Source: Bacteroidales bacterium UBA3382 (GTDB lineage Bacteria > Bacteroidota > Bacteroidia > Bacteroidales > UBA932). From it: a stretch of 7,484 nt of DNA. The notes below the pieces were generated by a model. That model was given only the letters and a program-made list of their open reading frames with translations. It ran no database searches and was not told the origin of the DNA. Of this stretch, positions 1-6,377 are shown piece by piece; position 1 is the first letter of the stretch; every line of letters starts with the position of its first letter. The stretch lies in the NCBI GenBank assembly GCA_002358965.1, contig DEPW01000045.1:1-7484 (forward strand), read 5' to 3'. Made by a program: the position numbers and the translations under genes.

Positions 1-312
1 CAAAGCCATAACTGGCAACAACAACTATGCACTCGCTGCGTAAGTAAACCAGGTTTACTACCTTAATCGCGGTCGCCCAGGGCGATAGCGACGAGTATCC
101 CGCCGGGCTTTCCGCCTGCTATGTCCGGCATACGGGGTATCATTAAAGCGGGATGCGGCCGTGGATTCTCCTAAAGCGGTCTAAGACTCAGGAGATAAGG
201 CGGTGATGGCGTGTCTGTCCGCAGTCACCGTCCGACAACCAAAGACAGAATAAGTATGTAGAAAGCACTCGGGTGCTGTGTTTGGACGGCGGTTCGAGTC
301 CGCCCAGCTCCA
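1..312 (+). ncRNA. ssrA: tmRNA (transfer-messenger RNA), 5' end outside window
   Basis: tmRNA rescues ribosomes stalled on broken mRNAs and tags the nascent protein for proteolysis. The mRNA-like part is visible: after ATAACT, which resembles the bases preceding the resume codon in other tmRNAs, GGC at 14-16 begins a short reading frame GNNNYALAA that ends at TAA 41-43. The hydrophobic ALAA end is the classic protease-recognition tail, and a first-residue glycine is usual in Bacteroidota. A small hairpin (44-48 with 54-58) directly follows the stop codon, and the next 200 bases are GC-rich and structured, as expected for the pseudoknot region. The 3' tRNA-like end is clear: T-stem GGCGG 288-292, T-loop TTCGAGT 293-299, CCGCC 300-304, acceptor strand CAGCTCC 305-311 and discriminator A 312. 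CCA is not encoded (CAA follows), so it must be added enzymatically. The 5' acceptor half and promoter lie upstream of the window. Confidence 0.95.
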
Positions 313-346
313 CAAAAAAGAGATTGCCGGTCATTTGCCGGCAATC
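313..346 (-). terminator. Rho-independent terminator of ridA, overlapping its coding end
   Basis: A perfect 9-bp inverted repeat (GATTGCCGG 322-330 with CCGGCAATC 338-346) has a 7-base loop at 331-337. Read on the minus strand, the hairpin is followed by a T-rich tract (complement of the A-run 314-319), which is the layout of an intrinsic terminator for ridA. The 5' arm on the minus strand is made of ridA codons near the C-terminus, and the TGA stop lies in the loop. On the plus strand the same hairpin would form just after the ssrA 3' end, but no T-run follows it there, so it is a poorer terminator for ssrA. Confidence 0.8.
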
Positions 347-705
347 ATGTCTATTTCGACTTTCGCTCCCATCGGAAGGGCTGCCACCTGATAGCACACC
401 CTTGCCGGATACGCACCGGAAAAATGTTCGGCATATACCGCGTTCATTGCAGCGAAATCCTTGATATCCGCAAGAAGCACTGTTGTCTTTACCACATCGG
501 CAAAACTGTATCCTGCCTCTTCGAGTATGGCCGCAGCATTGGCGAGAGACTGCCTTGTCTGCTCTTCGATAGTTTCCGGAGCCTTGCCCGTCGCCGGGTC
601 CGTAGGAAGCTGTCCCGAAACGAACAGCATGCCGTTAACCTCTATTGCCTGTGAATAAGGTCCCACTGCCGCAGGGGCCTTCGGTGATGAAATGACTTTT
701 TTCAT
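331..705 (-). CDS. ridA: RidA family reactive intermediate/imine deaminase
   Basis: This is a small YjgF/YER057c/UK114 family enzyme. Family members hydrolyse reactive 2-aminoacrylate and related enamine/imine intermediates released by PLP enzymes such as serine/threonine dehydratase, protecting other PLP enzymes. The 124-residue length is nearly the same as E. coli RidA. Family landmarks are intact: GPYSQA at residues 15-20 with Tyr17; SGQLP at 30-34; the substrate-carboxylate-binding Arg102 (Arg105 in E. coli) in YPAR; Cys104 matching the E. coli active-site cysteine; and Glu117 in VEID, matching Glu120. It should be a soluble cytoplasmic trimer. The ATG follows an A/T-rich leader of about 20 bases behind a good Bacteroidota promoter. 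The gene is monocistronic, convergent with ssrA, and its last codons form part of its terminator. No oddities in the protein itself. Confidence 0.95.
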   Translation of the reverse strand: MKKVISSPKAPAAVGPYSQAIEVNGMLFVSGQLPTDPATGKAPETIEEQTRQSLANAAAILEEAGYSFADVVKTTVLLADIKDFAAMNAVYAEHFSGAYPARVCYQVAALPMGAKVEIDMIAGK

Positions 706-734
706 TGTTCGAAATTAATTTGATTGTATGGAGG

Positions 735-765
735 CAAAGATAGCAAGAAGCCCAGAGCAATGCAA
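735..765 (-). promoter_or_regulatory. Bacteroidota-type promoter of ridA
   Basis: On the minus strand, TTG (763-765) is separated by 20 bases from TATCTTTG (735-742), a full match to the TTG-N19-21-TAnnTTTG consensus of the phylum's primary sigma factor. The expected start of transcription lies near 728, giving a leader of roughly 20 bases before the ridA ATG at 705. Confidence 0.8.
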
Positions 766-792
766 CTTTATTTTCAGCAATCGCAGGACGGC

Positions 793-832
793 AAAAAAAA
801 CCGGCCGGAAAGTCCATCGACTTTTCGGCCGG
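793..832 (-). terminator. Rho-independent terminator of the yceD-rpmF-tRNA-Arg operon
   Basis: The arms 801-814 and 819-832 form a 14-bp GC-rich stem (one A/C mismatch) around a 4-base loop at 815-818. On the minus strand it is followed by eight consecutive T (complement of A793-800). It lies about 18 bases beyond the tRNA-Arg discriminator base, with no other gene in between, so it closes the operon and insulates ridA from it. Confidence 0.92.
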
Positions 833-850
833 CCTCCGTTGCATCCGTTG

Positions 851-922
851 TAGCCCCGAGCAGAATCGAACTGCTATCTAAAGTTTAGGAAACTTCCATT
901 CTATCCGTTGAACTACAGGGCC
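851..922 (-). tRNA. tRNA-Arg, anticodon CCU
   Basis: The minus strand folds into a complete cloverleaf: acceptor GGCCCUG with CGGGGCU (one G-U at the end, one U-G inside), D-stem GUUC/GAAU, anticodon stem GAAGU/ACUUU with loop UUCCUAA giving anticodon CCU, and T-stem AGCAG/CUGCU around UUCGAUU. The discriminator is A (complement of T851) and CCA is not encoded. CCU reads AGG, an arginine codon used often in the neighbouring guaA and dehydrogenase genes, so this should be a working tRNA and not one for a rare codon. It begins only 14 bases after the rpmF stop, with no room for its own standard promoter. It is therefore most likely released by RNase processing from the yceD-rpmF transcript. Confidence 0.95.
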
Positions 923-936
923 TCGAAAACTACCCG

Positions 937-1119
937 TCAGGCAGTATGCTTTTCGATTATCTGACGCCCGCGATAATAACCGCACTCCGGACAAACCCTG
1001 TGGTACAACACTGTCGCACCGCAATTCGAGCAAGTCGCAAGAGTAGGGAGTTCCGCTTTGTAATGCGTCCTTCTCTTGTCTCTCCTTTGTTTGGAGATCT
1101 TGTGTTTAGGATGTGCCAT
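937..1119 (-). CDS. rpmF: 50S ribosomal protein L32 (bL32)
   Basis: This small basic protein of the large ribosomal subunit has 60 residues, the normal size for bL32. The N-terminus MAHPKHKISKQRRDKRR is the typical arginine/lysine-rich extension (compare MAVPxxxxSxxRRxxRR). Two CxxC pairs, Cys30/Cys33 and Cys43/Cys46, give the zinc-ribbon version of the protein, so this is the zinc-binding (C+) form. The ATG lies 18 bases after the yceD stop behind an A/T-rich spacer without a Shine-Dalgarno sequence. It is co-transcribed with yceD upstream and tRNA-Arg downstream. In many bacteria the yceD-rpmF pair is followed by plsX and/or fabH; here no lipid-synthesis gene follows. Confidence 0.97.
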   Translation of the reverse strand: MAHPKHKISKQRRDKRRTHYKAELPTLATCSNCGATVLYHRVCPECGYYRGRQIIEKHTA

Positions 1120-1137
1120 CTTTTAATATTTTTAAGT

Positions 1138-1665
1138 TTATATTTCGTCTTTGCCGCCATAAAGGCCTTTCAATACGGCGAAAGGGCTTTCCGCCTCCTT
1201 TGCCGGTTCCTTGCTGCGTTCAAGTATGCGTATCATTTCCGGATTGCATCCCCCTTCGGCGTGCACTCGTCTCATAGGCAGGCTAAGCATCGCATAGTCG
1301 TAGACATATTGCCTCAAGTCCAGATCGCAATCCTCCCGGGGAAGGAGCATCACCCCGTCATCGTCTTCCTCGGAGCAGGCGTCTTCGGCCGAGAACTTGA
1401 CGGTAAAACTCCGCTCCACTTCAACCGGAAAGTCCACTCTTTCCAGACAGCGGTCGCAAGGGACGCCCAGCCAGCCGTGCATCCGGCAGACCACCGATAT
1501 GGAAGACTGCGATGACTTGGTAACCTCTACATCCACATCCACGGATGCATCCAGTACCGCATCTTCATCAAACTCCGCAAAGAACTCTCTTTCCAACTTC
1601 CTTCCGAAACTGTGCCTTCCGGAAGCCAGCCCCCCCAAAGGGACAACCAAATCTTTCAAGTCCAT
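1138..1665 (-). CDS. yceD: YceD/DUF177 family protein, rpmF partner
   Basis: The protein of 175 residues belongs to the DUF177 (YceD) family, which is almost always encoded just before rpmF. A role in 23S rRNA metabolism/large-subunit assembly has been reported for bacterial and plant members; the biochemical activity is not settled. Visible hallmarks are the Cys-x-x-Cys motif at Cys70/Cys73 followed by LE, an acidic middle segment (about 99-103), the conserved block around DLRQYVYDYAMLSLP (116-130) with RRVH at 132-135, and a C-terminal SPFAVLKGL segment (160-168). I chose the ATG at 1663-1665 over an in-frame TTG nine bases upstream, because the promoter's -7 element ends at 1686 and transcription should start only a few bases before that TTG. 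It is the first gene of the operon leading to rpmF and tRNA-Arg. Confidence 0.88.
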   Translation of the reverse strand: MDLKDLVVPLGGLASGRHSFGRKLEREFFAEFDEDAVLDASVDVDVEVTKSSQSSISVVCRMHGWLGVPCDRCLERVDFPVEVERSFTVKFSAEDACSEEDDDGVMLLPREDCDLDLRQYVYDYAMLSLPMRRVHAEGGCNPEMIRILERSKEPAKEAESPFAVLKGLYGGKDEI

Positions 1666-1685
1666 ACCTGACAAATTTGAGCCTG

Positions 1686-1715
1686 CAAAGTTAGAAATAA
1701 TTTTTATTGTAACAA
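1686..1715 (-). promoter_or_regulatory. Bacteroidota-type promoter of yceD-rpmF-tRNA-Arg
   Basis: On the minus strand, TTG (1713-1715) is followed after exactly 19 bases by TAACTTTG (1686-1693), a full consensus match. The predicted start is near 1679-1680, leaving a leader of about 15 bases before the ATG at 1665. I see no convincing terminator between the typA stop (1778) and this promoter, so some read-through from typA into this operon is possible. Confidence 0.82.
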
Positions 1716-1777
1716 GTAAAACGACGAAATAATCTCAATTTCTCATGAAAAAATATGATTATCCGCCAAAATGCCCC

Positions 1778-3586
1778 TTACGAGCCGCCTGCGTTAGCCT
1801 TGCGCTTGCGTTCCGTCTCAGAAAGGATTATCTTGCGGATACGCATCGAATGAGGGGTAACCTCGACAAGCTCGTCAGCCTGTATGTACTCGAGGCATTC
1901 CTCCAGGCTGAAGACTATCGGCGGAGGGAGCATTACCTTGTCATCGCTTCCGGACGCCCTCATGTTAGTGAGTTTCTTCGTCTTGCAGACATTCACATTC
2001 AGATCGTTGTCACGGGTATGCTCCCCTACGACCTGTCCGGCGTATATCTCGGCACCGGGACTGATGAAGAAGCGGCCTCTGTCCTGAAGTTTGTCCATGG
2101 CGTAAGCTACGGCAGTACCTGTTTCCAGAGACACCAGCGAACCGTTGTTGCGCTTTTCGATATCTCCCTTGTACGGTTCATAGTCTTTGAACCGATGGGC
2201 CACAATGGCCTCTCCCTGTGTGGCCGTAAGAAGGTTGCTGCGCAATCCGATGATACCGCGCGAAGGTATGTCGAAATCCAGATGCACACGGTCGCCCTTC
2301 GTCTCCATCCTCACAAGCGCCCCTTTCCGCCTGGTGGTCATCTCGATGGCTTTTCCCACGAACTCTTCCGGAAGGTCTATGGTAAGGCTCTCTACAGGCT
2401 CGCACCTCACCCCGTTAATCGTCTTGTCCAGCACTTTAGGCTGTCCGACCTGAAGCTCGAAGCCTTCCCTTCGCATGGTTTCGATCAGTATGGACAGATG
2501 CAGCACGCCCCTCCCGTATACGATGAAGGAATCTGCGGTAGGCCCCGGCTTCACCCTGAGGGCCAGATTCTTCTCCAGTTCGCGCTCCAGCCTCTCTTTC
2601 AGGTGGCGGGATGTCACATATTTTCCTTCGCGCCCGAAAAACGGCGAATCATTTATGCAGAAGAGCATACTCATCGTCGGCTCGTCCACCGAAATCGGAG
2701 GAAGCGGTTCGGGGTTTTCGAAATCAGCTATCGTATCGCCTATCTCGAAGCCATCGACTCCTACCACGGCACAAATCTCTCCGCAAGGGACGCATCCCAC
2801 CTTCTTCTTTTCAAGGCCTTCGAAGACCATGAGCTCCTTGATCTTGCTCTTGACCTGTATACCGTAGCGCTTGCACAGAGTGATATTCATGCCGTCGCAA
2901 AGTTCGCCCCTTGTCACCCTTCCGACCGCTATGCGGCCTACATACGGGGAGTATTCCAAAGACGAGATCAGCATCTGCACAGTACCCTCGTTAACAGGCG
3001 ATACCGGTATTTCCTGAAGTATCACATCCAAAAGCGGGGTTATGTCCGTGGTCGGCTTGCGCCAGTCCGTAGACATCCAGCCCTGTTTCGCGCTTCCGTA
3101 CACGGTCTTGAAATCCAGCTGCTCTTCGGTAGCTCCCAAAGAAAACATAAGGTCGAACACCTCTTCGTTCACTTCGTCGGGACGGCAGTTCTGCTTGTCC
3201 ACCTTATTGATTACCACGACCGGTTTCTTGCCCATTTCGATGGCCTTCTGCAAGACGAAACGGGTCTGGGGCATACAGCCCTCGAAAGCGTCCACCAAAA
3301 GCAGCACGCCGTCGGCCATGTTCAGCACACGTTCCACCTCTCCGCCGAAGTCGCTATGCCCCGGAGTATCTATTATGTTGATCTTCGTCCCTTTATATGG
3401 GACAGAAACATTTTTTGCAAGTATAGTGATTCCCCTTTCGCGTTCAAGGTCGTTGTTGTCCAGAATCAGTTCTCCCAGTTTCTCGTTGTCCCTCACCAAT
3501 TTGGACTGATAAATCATCCGATCGACCAATGTCGTCTTTCCGTGGTCGACATGCGCAATAATCGCGATATTTCTTATTTCCTGCAT
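1778..3586 (-). CDS. typA: Ribosome-associated translational GTPase TypA/BipA
   Basis: TypA/BipA is an EF-G-like GTPase that binds 70S ribosomes and helps large-subunit assembly and growth under stress or at low temperature. The 602-residue length is normal for the family. The G domain is complete: G1 AHVDHGKT (11-18), G2 RGITI (51-55), G3 DTPGH (73-77), G4 NKVD (127-130) and G5 GSAKQG (164-169). Beta-barrel and EF-G-like domains follow; the family block FDIPSRGIIGLRS and the C-terminal VEVTPHSMRIRK segment, typical of BipA rather than LepA or EF-G, are both present. The ATG at 3586 follows a short A-rich leader behind a consensus-like promoter. The gene stands alone and is divergent from guaA. 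The 602 codons contain no TTA, CTA or TCA, which leaves an accidental long frame open on the other strand. No clear terminator is visible after the TAA. Confidence 0.97.
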   Translation of the reverse strand: MQEIRNIAIIAHVDHGKTTLVDRMIYQSKLVRDNEKLGELILDNNDLERERGITILAKNVSVPYKGTKINIIDTPGHSDFGGEVERVLNMADGVLLLVDAFEGCMPQTRFVLQKAIEMGKKPVVVINKVDKQNCRPDEVNEEVFDLMFSLGATEEQLDFKTVYGSAKQGWMSTDWRKPTTDITPLLDVILQEIPVSPVNEGTVQMLISSLEYSPYVGRIAVGRVTRGELCDGMNITLCKRYGIQVKSKIKELMVFEGLEKKKVGCVPCGEICAVVGVDGFEIGDTIADFENPEPLPPISVDEPTMSMLFCINDSPFFGREGKYVTSRHLKERLERELEKNLALRVKPGPTADSFIVYGRGVLHLSILIETMRREGFELQVGQPKVLDKTINGVRCEPVESLTIDLPEEFVGKAIEMTTRRKGALVRMETKGDRVHLDFDIPSRGIIGLRSNLLTATQGEAIVAHRFKDYEPYKGDIEKRNNGSLVSLETGTAVAYAMDKLQDRGRFFISPGAEIYAGQVVGEHTRDNDLNVNVCKTKKLTNMRASGSDDKVMLPPPIVFSLEECLEYIQADELVEVTPHSMRIRKIILSETERKRKANAGGS

Positions 3587-3605
3587 ATTAGTTTTAATGA
3601 ACCTG

Positions 3606-3635
3606 CAAAATTACCACTTTCATTTATTTTCTTAA
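3606..3635 (-). promoter_or_regulatory. Promoter of typA
   Basis: On the minus strand, TTA (3633-3635) is separated by 19 bases from TAATTTTG (3606-3613). The -7 element matches TAnnTTTG fully and the -33 element matches two of three bases. The predicted start is about 3599, a dozen bases before the ATG at 3586. Confidence 0.7.
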
Positions 3636-3655
3636 AGTATTTTTCCGTATTTTTG
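3624..3655 (+). promoter_or_regulatory. Promoter of guaA
   Basis: On the plus strand, TATTTTTG (3648-3655) is a full TAnnTTTG match, with TTA at 3624-3626 after a 21-base spacer as a weak -33 element. The predicted start is near 3662, giving a leader of about 20 bases to the ATG at 3684. Its -33 element lies within the typA promoter region, so the two polymerases would compete. With such a short leader there is no room for a purine riboswitch in front of guaA. Confidence 0.65.
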
Positions 3656-3683
3656 TTCCTCGAATTAAAAACAGACCATAAAT

Positions 3684-5261
3684 ATGACCGAAAAAATCAT
3701 CATTCTGGACTTCGGATCGCAGGTTACGCAACTCATCGGAAGGAGATTGCGCGAGCTGAATGTATATTGCGAGATCCATCCTTTCGACAAGATGCCGGCA
3801 ATCGATGAAAGCACCAAGGGCGTCATCCTGTCGGGAAGTCCGTATTCAGTAAGGGACAAGGAAGCTCCGAATATCGATTTAAGCGGGATAAAAGGCAGAT
3901 TGCCCATACTCGGGATCTGCTATGGGGCACAATATATGGCATATCATTTCGGAGGCGACGTACAGCCTTCCCTGTCAAGGGAATACGGCAGGGCAAGACT
4001 GCATGTGGTTTCCGCCGGGAAACTCCTGAAAGGGGTCAAGGACCGCTCGCAGGTCTGGATGTCGCACGGAGACACCATCAGCAGGCTTCCGGACAACGCC
4101 GAAGTGATAGCGTCCACGGACGATGTCGTCAATGCGGCGTACCGCATCAAAGGCGAAGAGACATATGCCGTACAGTTCCACCCGGAAGTGTTCCATAGCG
4201 AAGAGGGGCCGAAGATACTTGCAAATTTCGCCATGGGCATCTGCGGATGCAAGGGAGACTGGACTCCGGCATCGTTCATCGAAAACACTGTCAGGGAACT
4301 GCGCGAACGGCTCGGTAACGACAAGGTGATACTCGGCCTGTCGGGAGGCGTCGATTCGACAGTGGCAGGGGTACTGCTCAACAAAGCAATCGGGAGCAAC
4401 CTCTACTGCATCTTCGTCGACAACGGTCTTCTCAGGCTGAACGAGTTCGAAGATGTGCTTTCATCATACAAAGACATGGGGCTCAATGTCATAGGAGTGG
4501 ATGCCTCGGAAAGGTTCCTGGAAGCCCTGAAAGGTGTCACCGACCCGGAGAAGAAGAGAAAAGCGATAGGAAAGACTTTCATAGAAGTATTCGACTCCGA
4601 AGCCGGGAAAATCGAAGGCGCGAAATGGCTGGCACAGGGGACCATCTATCCCGATGTCATCGAATCGGCATCGGTAAAAGGGCCTTCGGCCACAATCAAG
4701 TCGCACCACAACGTAGGAGGCCTTCCTGAAAAAATGAACCTCCGGATAGTCGAGCCTCTGCGCTCGCTGTTCAAGGACGAAGTCAGAAGGGTAGGCCGCG
4801 CATTGAATGTGAAAAAAGCGCTCATAGACCGCCATCCGTTCCCGGGACCGTCACTCGGGATAAGGATTCTCGGCGAAGTTACTCCTGAAAAGCTCGACAT
4901 ACTCCGCAAGGCTGACGACATCTTCATACGGGGATTGAGAGAGACCCCATGCATCCAGGGAATAAAGTCCGCTTCCGACCCTTTGTCAGAAGCAGAGACG
5001 CTTTACGATTCGATATGGCAGGCCGGCACCATCCTGCTCCCTGTCAAGAGCGTAGGTGTCATGGGAGACGAAAGGACTTACGAATACACCGTAGCCTTGA
5101 GAGCCGTGATTTCGACAGACGGAATGACAGCCGACTGGGTACACCTTCCATACGATTTCCTCGCCAAAGTATCGAACGACATCATCAACAAGGTACGCGG
5201 GGTGAACAGGGTAGTCTACGACATCAGTTCGAAACCGCCTGCAACAATCGAATGGGAATAA
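3684..5261 (+). CDS. guaA: GMP synthase (glutamine-hydrolysing)
   Basis: GuaA converts XMP to GMP using ATP and ammonia from glutamine, the last step of de novo GMP synthesis in the cytoplasm. The 525-residue protein is full length. The N-terminal class I glutamine amidotransferase domain (about 1-195) has the nucleophile Cys79 in GICYGAQ and the partner residues His166 and Glu168 in QFHPEV. The ATP-pyrophosphatase domain follows with the PP-loop SGGVDS (220-225), GTIYPDVIES (319-328) and HHNVGGLP (341-348). The C-terminal dimerisation/XMP-binding part carries RHPFPGP (383-389) and ends in KPPATIEWE. All catalytic residues are intact. The leader is A/T-rich without a Shine-Dalgarno sequence. 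The gene is transcribed alone, divergent from typA and tail to tail with the PLD gene, whose stop is 10 bases away. AGG and ATA codons are frequent. Confidence 0.98.
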   Translation: MTEKIIILDFGSQVTQLIGRRLRELNVYCEIHPFDKMPAIDESTKGVILSGSPYSVRDKEAPNIDLSGIKGRLPILGICYGAQYMAYHFGGDVQPSLSREYGRARLHVVSAGKLLKGVKDRSQVWMSHGDTISRLPDNAEVIASTDDVVNAAYRIKGEETYAVQFHPEVFHSEEGPKILANFAMGICGCKGDWTPASFIENTVRELRERLGNDKVILGLSGGVDSTVAGVLLNKAIGSNLYCIFVDNGLLRLNEFEDVLSSYKDMGLNVIGVDASERFLEALKGVTDPEKKRKAIGKTFIEVFDSEAGKIEGAKWLAQGTIYPDVIESASVKGPSATIKSHHNVGGLPEKMNLRIVEPLRSLFKDEVRRVGRALNVKKALIDRHPFPGPSLGIRILGEVTPEKLDILRKADDIFIRGLRETPCIQGIKSASDPLSEAETLYDSIWQAGTILLPVKSVGVMGDERTYEYTVALRAVISTDGMTADWVHLPYDFLAKVSNDIINKVRGVNRVVYDISSKPPATIEWE

Positions 5262-5271
5262 GACCGGGGGA

Positions 5272-6312
5272 TTACAGAAAACGGTACAGAAGTCTGGCCA
5301 TGCGCTCATACAGCCTCGAGCGCTTAGGCCTCTCTTTCCAGTCTTCGGGACGCATCAGGTTGTGGCAATATCTCAGATCCCTGAAAAAACGCTTCAGGAG
5401 CAGTTCGACATATTCCGCGCCCCTTATTTCCGCCATGACTTCATAATCGAGGCGAAGGCTCCGATTGTCCATATTCGCCGAGCCGACATAGGCCAGGCTG
5501 TCGTCAATTATCAGCACCTTCGAATGATTGAAGCCATTATAGAAAAGGTGCAGCGACATTCCCATTTCAAGACACACTTTCACCGAAGCCATGTTGCAAT
5601 AGTGGAGGATGTCCGAATCGGTACGGTATGGTATCATCAGATCTATGGCAACGCCTCTCATGCAGGCGGCGGCCAACACCTTGTAAAGTTCCTTCGACGG
5701 CGCGAAATACGGAGTCAATATCTTGACCGAGGAGCGTGCGTCCGAAATCTTTGATTTGAGCCACTCCTCTCCTACCAGGCCGCCGGATCTGTAGATATGG
5801 TTGAAGTCATTGTAAAAGACGGCCGACAGTTGTTCCGCCGTATTTTGCGACGATATGCGGCAAAAGGTGTCCCGCCACAGGGCATATTTTCCACCGTCAT
5901 AATACCGGTCCGCTATATTTACCCCTCCGACAAACGACACGGACTTGTCTATCACGGCTATCTTCCTATGGTTCCGATGATTGACATGAGCAAGGCCGTA
6001 TGCCGTGAAAACAGGATTGAATTTGGAAACGCGTATTCCGTGAGAAACCATCTCCTTGACGAATCTGCGTTTAGTTCCCGAAGAGCCTATCGCGTCATAA
6101 CACAGCATTACTTTGACTCCCGAATCCGCCTTGGCTTCAAGCAGTTTCTTAAAACGCTTTCCGACCTCGTCGTCTTCGAATATGAAAAACTCCAACAGAA
6201 CGGAAGATCTTGCAGACTCGATGGCTCCATATAGGGCATTCAACGAGTCCCTGCCGGTAAAATAGAATTCGGCGGCATCCGTCAAGCCGGTTTTTACCTC
6301 TTGCAACCTCAT
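5272..6312 (-). CDS. Phospholipase D-like / cardiolipin synthase-like protein without membrane segments
   Basis: The 346-residue protein has two HKD motifs typical of PLD-type cardiolipin synthases: His115/Lys117/Asp122 (HRKIAVID) followed by FVGGVNIADRY, and His263/Lys265/Asp270 (HSKVLIID) followed by YVGSANMDNRS. Cls enzymes of this family join two phosphatidylglycerol molecules, or PG and another donor, into cardiolipin at the membrane. Usual Cls proteins are about 480 residues with two N-terminal transmembrane helices. Here the N-terminus begins directly at the catalytic region (TDAAEFYFTG at 11-20), and no hydrophobic membrane span is evident. The C-terminus (about 325-346) is strongly basic with a hydrophobic tip, LLYRFL, which could bind membranes peripherally. 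The ATG at 6312 sits about 30 bases after a plausible promoter start. E. coli ClsB is also a PLD-type synthase without such helices, so cardiolipin synthesis is plausible, but another phosphatidyl transferase or phospholipase activity cannot be excluded. Confidence 0.88.
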   Translation of the reverse strand: MRLQEVKTGLTDAAEFYFTGRDSLNALYGAIESARSSVLLEFFIFEDDEVGKRFKKLLEAKADSGVKVMLCYDAIGSSGTKRRFVKEMVSHGIRVSKFNPVFTAYGLAHVNHRNHRKIAVIDKSVSFVGGVNIADRYYDGGKYALWRDTFCRISSQNTAEQLSAVFYNDFNHIYRSGGLVGEEWLKSKISDARSSVKILTPYFAPSKELYKVLAAACMRGVAIDLMIPYRTDSDILHYCNMASVKVCLEMGMSLHLFYNGFNHSKVLIIDDSLAYVGSANMDNRSLRLDYEVMAEIRGAEYVELLLKRFFRDLRYCHNLMRPEDWKERPKRSRLYERMARLLYRFL

Positions 6313-6346
6313 TTTATCACTTTTCTAAAAAGTTTTTCAAAAAATT

Positions 6347-6377
6347 TTTTAAAGTTATGAAAAAGTTTCTATCTTTG
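6347..6377 (+). promoter_or_regulatory. Promoter of tRNA-Leu
   Basis: TATCTTTG at 6370-6377 is a full -7 match. The -33 position (about 6347-6350) falls in a T-run (TTT) and not a TTG. Start is expected near 6384, some nine bases before the mature tRNA 5' end, so RNase P would remove a very short leader. Confidence 0.75.

Noticed and set aside
44..250. Region after the tmRNA tag as a separate small RNA or peptide gene
   Set aside because: It is the structured pseudoknot part of the tmRNA, continuous with the tRNA-like 3' end at 284-312.
836..910. Repeated CCGTTG motifs around the tRNA-Arg 3' end as a possible phage attachment site
   Set aside because: The repeats are only six to seven bases, one copy is part of the tRNA itself, and there is no integrase or element boundary nearby.
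946..1515. 189-codon plus-strand open frame opposite rpmF and yceD
   Set aside because: It is fully antisense to two recognised genes, with no family resemblance and no promoter pattern before it.
1666..1674. TTG at 1672-1674 as the yceD start
   Set aside because: It lies too close to the promoter to leave a leader, and the family N-terminus fits the ATG three codons later.
3656..3683. Riboswitch or attenuator in the guaA leader
   Set aside because: The predicted leader is only about 20 bases and A/T-rich, too short for a purine aptamer.
1745..3808. 687-codon plus-strand open frame opposite typA as a gene
   Set aside because: It lies in exact antisense register with an unmistakable typA, has no recognisable domain, runs through the typA/guaA promoters into guaA, and is explained by missing TTA/CTA/TCA codons in typA.
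4464..4835. Minus-strand open frames within guaA
   Set aside because: They sit inside a complete, well conserved guaA and show composition typical of an antisense shadow.
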